The notes: a model not told the origin generated them from the sequence alone. Positions 52,127-60,908 are shown, counted from the first letter of the stretch. The stretch: 64,000 bases of DNA from Pseudomonas sp. ACN8 (GCF_002303925.1 NZ_MRCS01000017.1:49264-113263), one strand, 5' to 3'. Translations and numbers: made by a program.

Positions 52127-53323
52127 ATGAGCCTGTTCTCCGCTGTCGAAATGGCACCACGCGATCCAATCCTGGGCCTCAACGAAGCATTCAACGCCGA
52201 TACCCGGACCAACAAAGTCAACCTGGGGGTCGGTGTTTACTGCAACGAGGAGGGGCGAATTCCACTCCTGCGCGCCGTTGTCGAAGCCGAAACGATTCGC
52301 GCCGCTCAACACCTTTCCCGTGGCTACCTGCCAATCGACGGCATCGCCGCCTACGACCAGGCTGTGCAGAAATTGCTGTTCGGCAACGACTCGCCGCTGA
52401 TCGCCGCTGGCCGCGTGATCACCACCCAGGCCGTTGGCGGTACGGGTGCTCTGAAAATCGGTGCCGACTTCCTCAAGCAACTGCTGCCGAACGCCGTTGT
52501 GGCGATCAGCGACCCGAGCTGGGAAAACCACCGCGCCCTGTTCGAAACCGCCGGTTTCCCGGTGCAGAACTACCGTTACTACGACGCCGCGACCCACGAC
52601 GTGAACCGTACCGGCATGCTGGAAGACTTGAACGCGCTGCCAAACGGCTCGATCATTGTGCTGCACGCTTGCTGCCACAACCCGACTGGCGTGGACCTGA
52701 GCCCGGCGGACTGGAAAAACGTCCTGGACGTCGTTAAAGCCAAAGGCCACGTGCCGTTCCTCGACATGGCGTATCAGGGCTTTGGCGATGGCATCGACGA
52801 AGATGCCGCTGCCGTACGCCTGTTCGCTGAATCGGGCCTGACTTTCTTCGCCTCCAGCTCGTTCTCCAAGTCGTTCTCGCTGTACGGCGAGCGCGTGGGC
52901 GCCCTGTCGATCGTCAGCGAATCGAAAGAAGAAAGCGCGCGCGTGTTGTCGCAAGTCAAACGCGTGATCCGCACCAACTACTCCAACCCGCCGACCCACG
53001 GTGCCAGCGTTGTCGCTGCTGTGCTGAACAGCCCGGAACTGCGTGCCCATTGGGAAGCCGAACTGGCCGAAATGCGCTTGCGCATTCGTGGCATGCGCAC
53101 CCAGATGGTCGACCTGCTGGCCAAAAAAGCGCCTCAGCGCGATTTCAGCTTCGTCGGTCGTCAGAGCGGCATGTTCTCGTACTCCGGTTTGACCGTTGAG
53201 CAGGTTCACCGCCTGCGCAACGAGTTCGGCATCTACGCCCTGGACACCGGCCGCATCTGCGTGGCCGCGTTGAACCAGAGCAACATCGAGGTGGTGACGG
53301 ACGCTATCGTCCAGGTCATCTGA
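52127..53323 (+). CDS. tyrB: Aromatic/aspartate aminotransferase
   Basis: PLP aminotransferase, family I-alpha (AspC/TyrB), 398 residues. N-terminal DPILGLNEAFNADTRTNKVNLGVGVY, HACCHNPTG for cofactor contacts, PLP lysine in SSSFSKSFSLYGERVG, and NYSNPPTHGA. The HACCHNPTG sequence and overall pattern are those of tyrosine/aromatic aminotransferases. It probably makes Phe, Tyr and Asp by transamination. Divergent from uvrB, closed by a strong terminator. Confidence 0.92.
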   Translation: MSLFSAVEMAPRDPILGLNEAFNADTRTNKVNLGVGVYCNEEGRIPLLRAVVEAETIRAAQHLSRGYLPIDGIAAYDQAVQKLLFGNDSPLIAAGRVITTQAVGGTGALKIGADFLKQLLPNAVVAISDPSWENHRALFETAGFPVQNYRYYDAATHDVNRTGMLEDLNALPNGSIIVLHACCHNPTGVDLSPADWKNVLDVVKAKGHVPFLDMAYQGFGDGIDEDAAAVRLFAESGLTFFASSSFSKSFSLYGERVGALSIVSESKEESARVLSQVKRVIRTNYSNPPTHGASVVAAVLNSPELRAHWEAELAEMRLRIRGMRTQMVDLLAKKAPQRDFSFVGRQSGMFSYSGLTVEQVHRLRNEFGIYALDTGRICVAALNQSNIEVVTDAIVQVI

Positions 53324-53339
53324 TTACGCCTTGAAATGA

Positions 53340-53373
53340 AAAACGGGAAGCCATGTGGCTTCCCGTTTTTTTA
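53340..53373 (+). terminator. Intrinsic terminator of tyrB
   Basis: AAAACGGGAAGCCA, short loop, TGGCTTCCCGTTTTTTT: a 12-bp stem ending in T7, 16 nt after the stop. Confidence 0.93.
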
Positions 53374-53405
53374 TTTGTCGCCTCTAAACTCCACACAATC
53401 CAAAA

Positions 53406-53491
53406 TGTGGGAGCGAGCCTGCTCGCGATAGCGATGTACCACCACTAATGGTGAATGTGCTGTTGCCATCGCGAGCAGGCTCGCTCCTACA
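53406..53491. repeat. REPIN (inverted REP pair)
   Basis: TGTGGGAGCGAGCCTGCTCGCGAT and inverted ATCGCGAGCAGGCTCGCTCC, spacer about 35 nt, directly upstream of a small membrane-protein gene. Confidence 0.93.
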
Positions 53492-53529
53492 GGTTTTGTG
53501 TACACCCTGGAATTCCTGCGAGAACCCAC

Positions 53530-53739
53530 ATGAAAAACGATGACCTGCGCGCCGACCGCGATGACCTGGATGACCTGGATCACTTCACCCCCCGCGCCCC
53601 GACAAAACGCGGCAACAACCTGGTGATGCAAGTGGCCACCGGTGTGTTTCTCGGCGGCCTGGCCCTGTGGCTGGTGCAATTGGGTGCCACGGCGCTCTAC
53701 GCCAAACTGATGCTTGCCACGATCACCTTCGGCGGTTAA
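53530..53739 (+). CDS. Small membrane protein, function unknown
   Basis: 69 residues from MKNDDLRADR. The N-terminal half is very acidic (DDLDDLDHF) and cytoplasmic-looking; one hydrophobic helix follows (VMQVATGVFLGGLALWLVQLG, about residues 35-55). The SD is weak (GAGAA). No family recognised. It ends 4 nt into the stop of the convergent gene at 53736. Confidence 0.6.
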   Translation: MKNDDLRADRDDLDDLDHFTPRAPTKRGNNLVMQVATGVFLGGLALWLVQLGATALYAKLMLATITFGG

Positions 53740-53966
53740 GCCAGTTCGGTCGCACGTTGGCTGGCAGCATCGTCGTAGGCGACATACAGCGATTCCGCGA
53801 CCTGGCTCTTGATCGCTTTAGCGCTTTCCAGGCCGAGGACAAACCCTTCGGCCTTGCCACCGGCGCGGTTCAATGCTTCAGCGGTGCCAGCCTGGGTGAT
53901 GGCGTCGAACAACTTTTCGGCATGGGGGCCGACACCCTTGGGCAGGCTGATCTGAGAGATGCTCAT
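53736..53966 (-). CDS. Small conserved hypothetical protein
   Basis: 76 residues from MSISQISLPK. Soluble and helical: HAEKLFDAITQAGTAEALNRAGGKAEGFVLGLESAKAIKS. No signal or known domain. It converges on the previous gene with a 4-nt overlap of the 3' ends. Confidence 0.65.
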   Translation of the reverse strand: MSISQISLPKGVGPHAEKLFDAITQAGTAEALNRAGGKAEGFVLGLESAKAIKSQVAESLYVAYDDAASQRATELA

Positions 53967-54156
53967 GGGTGCACCCCGTGGTGTCGAGGTGCGAGGGTCA
54001 AATGATTCATGGCGCGTACCTTTTCGGCGAATGGCCGGCAGCGCGTGTCACCACTTCCGGGTGGCCATGGTAGACCTCTGGTGCGATTCTGGTAACCGCC
54101 AATGTCCGCGAAACCACCGTCCGCCACCACGAATCCGTCCAATTGCCATTCGGTGC

Positions 54157-54184
54157 TTGACTTCTCTTTTTGAATCAGTAACAT
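54157..54184 (+). promoter_or_regulatory. Promoter of tRNA-Asn
   Basis: TTGACT (54157-54162), 16-nt spacer, TAACAT (54179-54184), with the tRNA beginning 10 nt after the -10. A good sigma-70 match. Confidence 0.7.
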
Positions 54185-54193
54185 AGGCGCCAT

Positions 54194-54269
<76 letters not shown>

Positions 54270-54283
54270 GACAGAAGCATCGA

Positions 54284-54318
54284 AAAGCCCCTGAATCGAA
54301 AGATCCAGGGGCTTTTTT
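54284..54318 (+). terminator. Intrinsic terminator of tRNA-Asn
   Basis: AAAAGCCCCTG pairs with CAGGGGCTTTT around a 12-nt loop, then T-run. It ends just before the 3' end of the leftward toxin genes. Confidence 0.9.
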
Positions 54319-54386
54319 GTGGCCGATGACTCGCCGGGTTATTCACGCATTCCGACCATCCGGTTCGGCAATCGCTACGGCGCCTC

Positions 54387-55406
54387 TTAGGTTCGCCAGA
54401 CCGAGGCAATTGGCTCAAGGGTTTTGGACAGGCTGACAGCCGCGTCGGTAATCGCCTTCAAATCGTCGATCGTGGTCTGTGGAGCAAGATCAAAGAGTCT
54501 TGCATAGTGGTTGATGTTACGAAGCAGCGTATTGGCTTCATGCAAATAATCGACCTTCAAGCCTTCTACCGATTTTACCTGCCTCAAGATATCAACTCTG
54601 GTTTCTTGATCTGCCTGCAGTTTCTGGTACTCATTTTTTTGTTCAAAATAATGTGCACGCTTAATCCGCAAACCGTCTCGGGCCCTTACCATCTCAGTGT
54701 ATTTTATATACTCAGAAGCCTGTTCAAGAATCTTGCGCAGCAGTTCCAATCCTTTTTTCACTAGCTCAGCCTGCGGAGTAGATATCTCAAAACTCTTGAA
54801 AAAATTGGCATCCGGAATCCATGGCAACAGGTGATCGATCAGGTTTTTATCATCTATCACACGGATCAAATCATCTAGAATCCTGCATTGCACCTCAACC
54901 TCTTCAATCCGCCTGTCCAGATCACTGAGCGCCTTCACAATATCCTCATCGAACCCAGGCAAAATACTTGAATCACCTTGCCCCTCCCCCAGCACATCGA
55001 TATCGCCCAGACTATTGAGATGAGCATTCAGTGCAAGCATGCCCCCTCGAATCTTCCCCGCATCGGCATTAATACTTTTTATATAATCAGCCTTAAGACC
55101 TTCCAGGGTCTTCATTCGCACATCACCCGACAAATCCGGCTCATGGCTCAACCGCTGAAATTCGGTCATGAAACTCTTGAAATTAGCCTCCCTCAACATA
55201 GGCATTACAGCCACTGCCACCCCAACGATACTCGCATGCGCATCATTGAGCGCTCCATCAAGCCGCCCCAACTTTGCTTTCAAATAATCGGAAAAATCCA
55301 GATTCAATTGAGCAACAATTTTATTGATAGCCTTTTTATTAAATTTCATCAACGAATAATTTGGCATACGCTGCTCATGAACCATTACTGCACCGTCCGT
55401 ATTCAT
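54387..55406 (-). CDS. xaxB: Alpha-xenorhabdolysin-type binary toxin, subunit B
   Basis: 339 residues from MNTDGAVMVH, close to XaxB/YaxB (about 340-350). No signal peptide. Almost all alpha helix: a first helix with a hydrophobic patch (ASIVGVAVAVMPML, about 59-71), long heptad-like helices (DEDIVKALSDLDRRIEEVEVQC; AELVKKGLELLRKILEQASEYIKY) and a C-terminal helix. In this family the B subunit inserts its hydrophobic segment into the membrane while A activates it. It overlaps the A gene by 4 nt. The assignment rests on order, lengths and fold pattern, not on an alignment. Confidence 0.78.
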   Translation of the reverse strand: MNTDGAVMVHEQRMPNYSLMKFNKKAINKIVAQLNLDFSDYLKAKLGRLDGALNDAHASIVGVAVAVMPMLREANFKSFMTEFQRLSHEPDLSGDVRMKTLEGLKADYIKSINADAGKIRGGMLALNAHLNSLGDIDVLGEGQGDSSILPGFDEDIVKALSDLDRRIEEVEVQCRILDDLIRVIDDKNLIDHLLPWIPDANFFKSFEISTPQAELVKKGLELLRKILEQASEYIKYTEMVRARDGLRIKRAHYFEQKNEYQKLQADQETRVDILRQVKSVEGLKVDYLHEANTLLRNINHYARLFDLAPQTTIDDLKAITDAAVSLSKTLEPIASVWRT

Positions 55407-56614
55407 ACCACCCCCTCTTCCTGAAGAGCACTCTGTTCATTAAAATCCTTGATCGCCTTCCTCAGGGAACTCAGCAGCGTATCAGCCACATTCTGAACTT
55501 CACTCCAAGGGGAAATACCGCGATTAAAACTCTGCTTAAATCGGATCAGGCTTACGCCATCCTCTATCAGTGAAAACTCAGTGGCAGACCTGTCGATCTC
55601 GGCCACGACGGAGTTCCAAACTAACACCAATGCGTTCGACGCCCTTGCGGCAGCCGCCATGTGAGCGGATAGATTGTCCAGCGACTTGCTGTGAGAAAGA
55701 ATCAACCCAGGCAACTTCTCCTGCCCGTCAATCAGGCTCAACAGCCTCCGCTTTTCCATGATGAAGCTGTAGAGCTTTTCCTGGGCCTCAAGGAACGCCT
55801 TACCCAGGAGTGCCTCTTCAGGACTGGAGAAAAGCGCATTCAAAAGCACCCCAAGACCATCGATACCCCTCACAATCTGCATCGCACTATGCTTAACTAA
55901 CTCCTTGTTTGTCTGATCGATATTTTTTTCAATCCACTCAAGTTCCGCACGAAATTTGTCAAGATCAATCGCAAAATCAACGGTATCGAGCTTGGCTACC
56001 TTCTCACTTATCAATGGAATGAGCTTATCATTCAATATCCTGTTGAAGTTTTCTATTTCAACTTTCAATCCCAATGCTGGCTTACTGGCAGCAACTACAC
56101 TTTTTTTAAGGTCTTCGAACACCAACCCAAGCTGGGTGTGAATAGCCACATCGCTCTGGTCAAGCTCCATGAATGGCGCGTTCTCGACCTCCAGATCATT
56201 ATATGGCTTGAGGCGCTCGACTATGGGCATTTGATCAATATCGCTGACCAGATTCTGACTGAACTCAACCAGATCCTTTGCCAACCCGCTCAATCCACTA
56301 CCGACCTGAACCAATCCACTTTCTATGGAAGGCCACCCAGCAGCGTGATCTTTTACTTTTATATTCAAATCCTGAATTTCCAACCACCCAAAATTCGGAT
56401 GATCAATGACCCCTCCCAGGTTTTTTTCTATCTCTCCACGCTCAGTCGGCAGCGTTCGACCAAATCGTACATACTGCTTTATTTCCAGCAACTGCTCTGG
56501 TGTGACCACCAGCCTTGGTTGATAAACCGATTCATCACGCCTCCCTGAACTCACGTCAATCGAAGGTTGAGCCCCCTCATGACTGGCCGGACTATAAATC
56601 TCGATATCTTCCAT
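55403..56614 (-). CDS. xaxA: Alpha-xenorhabdolysin-type binary toxin, subunit A
   Basis: 403 residues, close to XaxA/YaxA (about 405-410); start MEDIEIYSPA with GGAG 6 nt upstream. No signal peptide. After a polar N-terminus comes a family-type segment (VTPEQLLEIKQYVRFGRTLPTE, residues 37-58), then long coiled-coil helices and a hydrophobic stretch (IDGLGVLLNALF, about 251-262). Related proteins are cytolysins of Xenorhabdus, Photorhabdus and Yersinia that form pores with subunit B. It lies in A+T-rich DNA beside tRNA-Asn, with xaxB coupled downstream. Confidence 0.78.
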   Translation of the reverse strand: MEDIEIYSPASHEGAQPSIDVSSGRRDESVYQPRLVVTPEQLLEIKQYVRFGRTLPTERGEIEKNLGGVIDHPNFGWLEIQDLNIKVKDHAAGWPSIESGLVQVGSGLSGLAKDLVEFSQNLVSDIDQMPIVERLKPYNDLEVENAPFMELDQSDVAIHTQLGLVFEDLKKSVVAASKPALGLKVEIENFNRILNDKLIPLISEKVAKLDTVDFAIDLDKFRAELEWIEKNIDQTNKELVKHSAMQIVRGIDGLGVLLNALFSSPEEALLGKAFLEAQEKLYSFIMEKRRLLSLIDGQEKLPGLILSHSKSLDNLSAHMAAAARASNALVLVWNSVVAEIDRSATEFSLIEDGVSLIRFKQSFNRGISPWSEVQNVADTLLSSLRKAIKDFNEQSALQEEGVV

Positions 56615-56908
56615 GATTACTCCACGCCCAAGTTATTACATTCAATTTCTAGAGGAGCTATCAATTTGTGAGAGCAGACCTTGAAAACTACCAGACAATG
56701 GTAGCCATTTAAAAAAAACAGCGAAATGTAATTCTTCACTTCCGCGCGTAGGAAATCAGACTTTACAACAGAAACCTTTTACACAATTCGAAGCAACACA
56801 TTAATACAAAGAGCATTAAACCAAGTCAGCCTGCGAAACACTTGGCATACCCAGGCGTTATCCTTATTCTCGCTAACAACAAGCCATACCGCTGCATTTC
56901 CCGGATAC
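56615..56908. other. A+T-rich upstream region of the toxin genes
   Basis: Promoter region of xaxA, about 290 nt, clearly richer in A+T than flanking DNA. It contains CTACCA-N5-TGGTAG (56688-56704), a short palindrome that could be an operator. I cannot assign a specific regulator, and no RNA gene or att-like repeat is visible. Confidence 0.45.
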
Positions 56909-56945
56909 AAAAAAAAGGCCGATCTACCTGTTGGTAAATCGGCCT
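56909..56945 (-). terminator. Intrinsic terminator of the purine permease
   Basis: Read leftward: AGGCCGAT, loop, ATCGGCCT and T8, 20 nt after the permease stop. Confidence 0.92.
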
Positions 56946-56964
56946 CGTTCATCAAGCCTTGTTG

Positions 56965-58482
56965 TCAGACATGCTCACTGCTTTTCGCATGCACTGCATG
57001 TGGCTCGCCATGTCCGTGGTCCACCTCAACCACCGGAATTTCCTTGCCATCGCAGTCGTGAAGCTTTCCGTCGCTGAAGTAGTCCCCCTCACGCAGCGCC
57101 GCCAGATCCTGATAACGCAGCACTCGCTCGGTACCGGCCGCAAACACCGATTGCTGGTCGGAGTTACCGGCGGTGAGGTGGTTGAAGGTCAGGTTCAGCA
57201 CGATGGCCATGATCGCCGAGGAACTGATGCCCGAATGGAAAATGGTCGCGAACCAGCTTGGGAAGTGATCGTAGAAGCTTGGTGCCGCGATCGGGATCAT
57301 GCCGAAGCCAATCGAGGTGGCAACGATGATCAGGTTGACGTTGTTGCGGTAGTCGACCTTGGACAAGGTGCGAATACCGCTGGCGGCGACGGTACCGAAC
57401 AGCACGATGCCGGCGCCACCCAGTACCGAGGTCGGCACGGCGGCGATGACCCGGCCCATGAAGGGCAGCAGACCGAGGATCACCAGGAACAGGCCGCCAG
57501 TGGCCACTACATAGCGGCTCTTGATGCCGGTGACCGCCACCAGCCCGACGTTCTGGGCAAAGGCGCTCTGGGTGAAGGAACCGAAGATCGGCGCGAACAT
57601 GCTCGACAGCATGTCGGCGCGCAGGCCGTTGCCCAGGCGTTTGGAGTCAACCTTGGTACCGATGATTTCACCGACAGCCAGAATGTCCGCCGAGGTCTCC
57701 ACCAGCGTCACCATCACCACGATGCACATCGACAGGATCGCCGCGAAGTGGAAGGTCGGCATGCCGAAGTGGAACGGCGTCGGGAAGCCGAACATCGGGC
57801 CCTGGGTTACGGACGAGAAGTCCGCCATGCCGAGGAACACCGCGATGATCGTCCCGATGACCATGGCCAGCAGAATCGACAGGCGGGAGATGGTCGCACT
57901 GCCGATTTTGCTCAGCAGCAGCACCAGCACCAGCGTTACCGCCGCCAGACCGATGTTCGCCATGCTGCCGAAGTCCGGCGCATGGCTGTTGCCGCCCATT
58001 GCCCAGCGCGCGGCGACCGGCATCAGCGTCAGGCCGATGGTGGTAATCACGATGCCGGTCACCAGCGGCGGGAAGAACCTGGTGATGCGTGAAAACACCG
58101 GGGTTATCAGCAAACCGATCAGGGATGCCGCTATGACCGCGCCCAATACCGATTGAAACCCGCCCTCCCCGCCACTACTGACAATCGCCACCATGGTCGC
58201 GACGCCGGAGAAGGACACGCCCTGCACCAGCGGCAACTGACAACCAAAAAACGGTAAGCCCAGGGTTTGCAGCAACGTTGCCAGCCCCCCTGCAAACAAT
58301 GAAGCAGCAATCAACAAACCGATGTCCGCCGGCGAGAGCCCGGCCGCTTGGCCGATGATCAGTGGCACAGCGACGATACCGCCATACATGGTCAGAACAT
58401 GTTGCAGGCCATAAGCCATATTCGCGCCGATCCCAAGATTTTCGTCCTCGGGCCGTTGGTGTGAAACATGGGGCGTTTTCAT
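56965..58482 (-). CDS. NCS2-family purine (urate/xanthine) permease
   Basis: Proton symporter for a purine base at the inner membrane. 505 residues from MKTPHVSHQR, with about 12-14 membrane spans. The family signature is QNVGLVAVTG, which matches QNxGxxxxT; the Val in second position of this motif is typical of the urate-type (YgfU/UacT) rather than xanthine-type (XanQ) carriers. TM1-region GLQHVLTMYGG and a cytoplasmic C-terminal tail (about 50 polar residues) are also seen. Regulated probably by a GntR-type site upstream. Confidence 0.9.
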   Translation of the reverse strand: MKTPHVSHQRPEDENLGIGANMAYGLQHVLTMYGGIVAVPLIIGQAAGLSPADIGLLIAASLFAGGLATLLQTLGLPFFGCQLPLVQGVSFSGVATMVAIVSSGGEGGFQSVLGAVIAASLIGLLITPVFSRITRFFPPLVTGIVITTIGLTLMPVAARWAMGGNSHAPDFGSMANIGLAAVTLVLVLLLSKIGSATISRLSILLAMVIGTIIAVFLGMADFSSVTQGPMFGFPTPFHFGMPTFHFAAILSMCIVVMVTLVETSADILAVGEIIGTKVDSKRLGNGLRADMLSSMFAPIFGSFTQSAFAQNVGLVAVTGIKSRYVVATGGLFLVILGLLPFMGRVIAAVPTSVLGGAGIVLFGTVAASGIRTLSKVDYRNNVNLIIVATSIGFGMIPIAAPSFYDHFPSWFATIFHSGISSSAIMAIVLNLTFNHLTAGNSDQQSVFAAGTERVLRYQDLAALREGDYFSDGKLHDCDGKEIPVVEVDHGHGEPHAVHAKSSEHV

Positions 58483-58751
58483 GGTAGGGGGTTCCCTGGT
58501 TTTTGTTATTCGCACACTGTATTCAATAGTCAGGACAAATGTCTATAGAGTTGTATACAACTTATCGGTCACAAAATGGATACATGTCCATTTCACCCTG
58601 CTACCCATCCTCCTGGCCCTGCCAAAAAACCTTGAAATACACCCCTCCCTGTCCAACCCCTGGTGCTGACCAGTCTTTCGAATTCCTGGCGACCATCGGT
58701 AAGGGTTGCCTTTTTTATACATATAAAATATGCATAATTAAGTCATTCGAA
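58483..58751. other. Intergenic region between permease and brnA locus
   Basis: 269 nt between a leftward and a rightward gene. It contains the GTTGTATACAAC palindrome near the permease promoter and A+T-rich DNA (58710-58745, TTTTTTATACATATAAAATATGC) before the brn remnant. An open frame crossing it (from 58539) has no coding look beyond its last 17 codons. Confidence 0.5.
58550..58561. promoter_or_regulatory. GntR-type operator upstream of purine permease
   Basis: GTTGTATACAAC is a perfect 12-bp palindrome, a form common for GntR-family sites (TTGTATACAA core). It lies 68 nt upstream of the permease start. No GntR gene is in the window. Confidence 0.5.
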
Positions 58752-58805
58752 ATGCAGTTCCGCATCGCCACCAAAAGCGAGCGCCGTCAGTACCTGGAGG
58801 CATGA
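58752..58805 (+). pseudogene. Remnant of BrnT toxin C-terminus (tentative)
   Basis: The last 17 codons before the antitoxin read MQFRIATKSERRQYLEA, resembling the C-terminal tail of BrnT toxins (RKATKxERRxY). The normal roughly 90-residue body of BrnT is missing; upstream frame is unlike it. It ends 3 nt before brnA, where brnT normally sits. It may be a decayed toxin left beside its antitoxin, or simply a short leader peptide. Confidence 0.4.
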
Positions 58806-58808
58806 CCG

Positions 58809-59114
58809 ATGAAAGACGAATACGATTTCAGCAACGCCAGGCGCGGGGCCGTGGTGCCCGCCAAAGGCAAGACCCGCATTACCATCATGCTCGATGACGC
58901 GGTCATCGAAGCGGCCCGCGCACTGGCAGAACACGAGGGGTACGGCTACCAGACGGCGATCAACAATACGTTGCGCCGAGCCCTGCTCAACGAAGGCAGA
59001 ACCGCGCACTTGAAACACCCCCTCACCCCTGCCGAACTCAAGGGCCTGGAGCAGAAGCTGACAGAGGCCTTGCGCGAAATCCAGCGGGTGATGGAGCCGG
59101 GAGTCCGGCCCTGA
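58809..59114 (+). CDS. brnA: BrnA-type antitoxin
   Basis: 101 residues from MKDEYDFSNARRGAVVPAKGKT, the family N-terminus that neutralises BrnT, followed by a ribbon-helix-helix region (RITIMLDDAVIEAARALAEHEGYGYQTAINNTLRRAL). A polar C-terminal extension (about 30 residues) ends in RVMEPGVRP. SD TGGAGGC 10 nt upstream. Apparently orphan: only a possible toxin tail precedes it. It may have become a transcription regulator. Confidence 0.85.
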   Translation: MKDEYDFSNARRGAVVPAKGKTRITIMLDDAVIEAARALAEHEGYGYQTAINNTLRRALLNEGRTAHLKHPLTPAELKGLEQKLTEALREIQRVMEPGVRP

Positions 59115-59169
59115 AACACAAAAGGCCAATCAATCGGATCAGCCCATAGTGATGCCTGTGATCAGCCGG

Positions 59170-60000
59170 CTATTGCGGCGCTGCGATCAATCGCTCCAGC
59201 GTCCGCGCCAATTGCGCCTGTTCCGGCACGCGAATGCCGAACTCGCTGCCCAGCAGGCCAATCAGTTCCAGCACATCCGTCACCTCCCGCCGTTCGCTGT
59301 CATGGCCAATCCGGTGAATCGCGAAACTGCCGTTGTTGAGCGTGCGCCGCCACCCCTCTCCGGTACGCGCCACCATCAACTGCTTGACGAAAGACGACTC
59401 GGGGTGGGTCGAGACGTACCAGTTGCCCACAGCAAAATCGATATCTTCCTGGCGTTGCAGGTCGAAGATGTACATCGCTCGCCACTCGCCCGCAACGTTG
59501 GCGCGCAGGGTAAAGCCGTCGACGTGCAGGTCGATGCGATACGGCTCGTGCGGGGTGAGTTGTTCGGCGCGAGTATCGAGTAACAGGGGCGCGGTCGGCA
59601 CCATGCCGCCGAAGCCGACGTCGGTGATGTAGCGCACGTCATCGATGATGACCAGGCTCAGGCGGTGGGTTCGGGCAGTCCAGGCACCCTCCGGCTGGCC
59701 CATCACCACCCGGCCGCTGATGGCACGGGCGTCGAAACCCAAATCCTGAAGCAAGGCCAGGAACAGGTTGTTGAGTTCGTAGCAGTAACCGCCACGCCCC
59801 TCGTGCAAGACCTTCTGCTCGATGGACGGCAGGTCGATCAGCACCGGCTCGCCGGATAAAGTGGTGAGGTTCTCAAACGGGAAAACGCCGGTATGGCGCA
59901 GTTGCAGTTGGCGCAAGGTTTCCAGGGTCGGTGCCGCAGGTGCATCGAAGCCCAGGCGTCGCAGATACAAAGCAAGGTCGGTCAGGCGTGGCTCGCTCAT
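59170..60000 (-). CDS. nat: Arylamine N-acetyltransferase
   Basis: Transfers acetyl from acetyl-CoA to arylamines, arylhydroxylamines and hydrazines. 276 residues, the family size. Catalytic triad readable: Cys73 (RGGYCYELN), His112 (THRLSLV) and Asp127 (ITDVGFGG). Starts 113 nt from the exonuclease gene end in the same direction; probably a separate transcript. Confidence 0.94.
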   Translation of the reverse strand: MSEPRLTDLALYLRRLGFDAPAAPTLETLRQLQLRHTGVFPFENLTTLSGEPVLIDLPSIEQKVLHEGRGGYCYELNNLFLALLQDLGFDARAISGRVVMGQPEGAWTARTHRLSLVIIDDVRYITDVGFGGMVPTAPLLLDTRAEQLTPHEPYRIDLHVDGFTLRANVAGEWRAMYIFDLQRQEDIDFAVGNWYVSTHPESSFVKQLMVARTGEGWRRTLNNGSFAIHRIGHDSERREVTDVLELIGLLGSEFGIRVPEQAQLARTLERLIAAPQ

Positions 60001-60113
60001 CGTTCAATCCTTTTGCACGCAAGCGGCGGATTGCTCCGCCAGTGGCCGTTATGTATACGGGATCAAGCACTGTCGCCGACAATTGATTTAGCCAATCAAC
60101 CGGCATGAAAAAC

Positions 60114-60908
60114 TCAACGCCGCTTGTGCGGGCCCAATTGAATCCAGGTCGGCGCGTGGTCGCTGGCATGAGGCTCGTTACGCACCCAGGCATCCACCCC
60201 GGCGTCTTGCAGATACGGACTCAGGGCCGGGTTGAGCAACAGATGATCAATGCGCAGCCCGGAGTTTTTCTGCCAGTGCTGACGGAAATAATCCCAAAAC
60301 GTGTAGAGCCGATCCTGCGGATGCAAGTGCCGCAATGAATCGGTCCAGCCCTGATCCAGCAATCGCTGGTAACACTCGCGACTTTCCGGTTGCAGCAAGG
60401 CGTCCTTGAGCCAGGAACGCGGGTTGTAGATGTCCAGGTCGGTGGGCACCACGTTGTAGTCTCCCGCCAGCACCACCGGATGTTCGCTGCCTTGAAGTGT
60501 CTGCGCATGACGGATAAGCCGTTCGAACCACGCCAGCTTGTAATCGAATTTCGGCCCCGGTTGCGGATTGCCGTTGGGCAGATACAAGCAACCCACCAGA
60601 ACCCCGTGGACAGCGGCTTCCAGATAACGACTGTGGTTATCGCTGTCATCGCCGGGCAACCCGCGTCGGCTTTCCAGTGGCTGCGCATCCCGCGCCAGGA
60701 TCGCCACGCCGTTCCAGGACGCCTGCCCCTGCCAGATGGCGCCGTAGCCGGCCGCTTCAAGCTCGGCAGCCGGGAATGCGCTGTCCACCGCCTTCAATTC
60801 CTGCAGGCAGGCGATATCCGGTTTTTCCCGCTCAAGCCAGGCCAGCAGATTCGGCAGCCGTGCGCGCAGGCCATTGACGTTGAACGTGGCGATCCGCAGT
60901 TTCTTCAT
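60114..60908 (-). CDS. xthA: Exodeoxyribonuclease III family protein
   Basis: Apurinic endonuclease and 3'-5' exonuclease of the EEP fold. 264 residues from MKKLRIATFN, with AGGAG 9 nt upstream; a longer in-frame ATG further out is rejected. Metal/catalytic segments: NVNGLRARL, CLQELKAVD (Glu), GDYNVVPTD (Asp-Asn), and C-terminal LRIDHLLL and ASDHAPTWI. Substrate: DNA with abasic or blocked 3' ends; a paralogue may exist elsewhere. Confidence 0.93.
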   Translation of the reverse strand: MKKLRIATFNVNGLRARLPNLLAWLEREKPDIACLQELKAVDSAFPAAELEAAGYGAIWQGQASWNGVAILARDAQPLESRRGLPGDDSDNHSRYLEAAVHGVLVGCLYLPNGNPQPGPKFDYKLAWFERLIRHAQTLQGSEHPVVLAGDYNVVPTDLDIYNPRSWLKDALLQPESRECYQRLLDQGWTDSLRHLHPQDRLYTFWDYFRQHWQKNSGLRIDHLLLNPALSPYLQDAGVDAWVRNEPHASDHAPTWIQLGPHKRR

